Assembly: GCA_949284155.1 (NCBI GenBank) | Contig: CASDVD010000075.1 | Span: 1 to 33,635 of the forward strand | Direction: 5' to 3' | Length of the DNA stretch: 33,635 bases | Origin: an uncultured bacterium | Lineage (GTDB): Bacteria > Cyanobacteriota > Vampirovibrionia > Gastranaerophilales > Gastranaerophilaceae | Shown here: piece by piece, positions 32,894-33,635 of the stretch | Layout of the letters: each line of letters opens with the position of its first letter | How positions within the stretch are numbered: the stretch's first letter is position 1 | Made by a program: the position numbers and the translations under genes | Notes under the pieces: model-generated | Seen by the model: the letters and a program-made list of their open reading frames with translations, nothing else | Told to the model about the DNA's origin: nothing | Database searches by the model: none

Positions 32894-33430
32894 ATGCAGA
32901 TTACAGGCGGATATTTAAAATCAAGAAAAATCATTTCACCAAAAAGTGAAAATGTCAGACCGACGCTTTCAAAAACCAGAGAAAGTGTTTTCAACATACT
33001 AATGAATATAATAAATTTTGAGGATAGTTCATTTCTTGACGTTTTCGCAGGTTCCGGAATTATGGGAATAGAAGCTGCCTCCAGAGGCTTTAATGATGTT
33101 TTTTTTGTAGAAAAAGACAAAAAAACTTACTTTTTATTAAAAGAAAACTTAAAAAATCTAGGGCTTAACCTCAAAATTTATTACGGAGACTCAAACAGGG
33201 TTCTAAAAACGCTTGATAAAAAATTCGATGTAATTTATGCAGATCCGCCGTATAAAGCAAATTTATATAACAGTATTATAACAGTCATAAAAGAAAAAGA
33301 GATTTTGAACACCGGAGGAATTTTAATACTTGAGCATCCGGAAGATGAACTTATTAATACAGACGGATTCAAACTGATAAAACAAAAAAAATACGCCGAC
33401 AAAATCATTACATACTTAAACAGAGCTTAA
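32894..33430 (+). CDS. rsmD: 16S rRNA (guanine966-N2)-methyltransferase RsmD
   Basis: A 178-aa class I methyltransferase that modifies guanine 966 of 16S rRNA. The N-terminus has ITGGYLKSRKI and VRPTLSKTRESVFNIL, characteristic of RsmD. The S-adenosylmethionine site is LDVFAGSGIMGIEAASRG (48-65), and the catalytic DPPY is at 117-120. The ATG at 32894 has no clear Shine-Dalgarno and lies 18 bp after a terminator. The 3' end overlaps the convergent maf gene by 4 bp (33427-33430). Confidence 0.93.
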   Translation: MQITGGYLKSRKIISPKSENVRPTLSKTRESVFNILMNIINFEDSSFLDVFAGSGIMGIEAASRGFNDVFFVEKDKKTYFLLKENLKNLGLNLKIYYGDSNRVLKTLDKKFDVIYADPPYKANLYNSIITVIKEKEILNTGGILILEHPEDELINTDGFKLIKQKKYADKIITYLNRA

Positions 33431-33635
33431 AACTGCCGTTCAAACTCAATGAGCATCCCTGAAACAGTTTCAAGAGGGAGACCTACTATATTAGAAAACG
33501 ACCCTTCAATATCTCTGACAAAATGATTGTCCAATTCCTGTATTCCGTATGACCCAGCCTTATCCAGCGGGCGGAATGCCATTATATAACCTTTAATATC
33601 ATCATCGGAAAGTTCATTAAAAGTAACCAGACTGG
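33427..33635 (-). CDS. maf: Maf-like nucleotide pyrophosphatase, C-terminal part (cut by window edge)
   Basis: The 68 C-terminal residues of a Maf/YhdE-type protein, which removes pyrophosphate from modified or noncanonical nucleoside triphosphates. The peptide contains DKAGSYGIQELDNHFV and DIEGSFSNIVGLPLETV. These match the Maf C-terminal signature (DKAGxYxIQ...IxGxxxNVVGLP). The N-terminal part lies beyond base 33635. It is convergent with rsmD, overlapping by 4 bp. Confidence 0.92.
   Translation of the reverse strand, partial: SLVTFNELSDDDIKGYIMAFRPLDKAGSYGIQELDNHFVRDIEGSFSNIVGLPLETVSGMLIEFERQF

Noticed and set aside
1-33635. CRISPR array, insertion sequence, prophage or attachment site
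   Set aside because: No spaced direct-repeat array, no transposase or integrase, and no duplication next to the tRNA were seen.

Overview
This AT-rich window comes from a bacterium with a two-membrane envelope. The best guess is a gut-type member of the Vampirovibrionia/Melainabacteria (order Gastranaerophilales, non-photosynthetic relatives of Cyanobacteria). Supporting signs are the low GC, an [FeFe]-hydrogenase maturase (HydG), flagellar export genes in a genome with an AsmA-like envelope protein, and a set of unrelated proteins sharing short N-terminal leaders of the M-K/Q-V-R-N and P-S-F-K-G/A kind. The taxonomic call is inference. There is no rRNA, CRISPR array, insertion sequence or prophage; this looks like ordinary chromosome with many lineage-specific genes.

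Layout. 1-4 kb: tRNA-Ser(CGA), a small unknown gene, a LUD-domain protein, hydG, a secreted unknown protein and a YkgJ-type cysteine-cluster protein. 4-9.4 kb: a 923-aa AsmA-like protein with a small membrane protein behind it, a YhcH/EbgC-like protein, a SpoU-family RNA methyltransferase, a 370-bp gene-poor stretch and cobO. 9.5-17.7 kb: a divergent, tail-anchored GH77 glucanotransferase; the dTDP-sugar genes rfbC-rfbB-rfbA; then a group of lineage-specific genes (a deiminase-fold enzyme translationally coupled to a small protein, a one-TM protein, a putative membrane-anchored zinc peptidase and a SemiSWEET-like protein). 17.8-21 kb: an iron-sulfur-flavoprotein-like reductase and a divergent metal-resistance pair (Zn/Cd P-type ATPase and an ArsR/SmtB repressor). 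21-24 kb: a 691-aa protein with a Cys/His/Asn peptidase-like part and a beta-rich tail, and a WG-repeat protein. 24-29 kb: fliP-fliQ-fliR-flhB and typA/bipA. 29-33.6 kb: two tandem paralogous membrane proteins of an unrecognised family, a small unknown gene, rsmD and the 3' end of maf.

How the parts work together. The clearest regulatory circuit is the metal pair. The ATPase and the repressor are transcribed divergently, and each promoter carries a TTGAACA-N2-TGTTCAA-type operator exactly filling the gap between its -35 and -10 boxes, in mirror-image arrangement. The most unusual theme is the shared N-terminal leader on at least eight otherwise unrelated proteins (GH77 enzyme, deiminase-like enzyme, HExxH protein, tandem membrane paralogues and small membrane proteins). 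It may be an undescribed sorting or anchoring tag.
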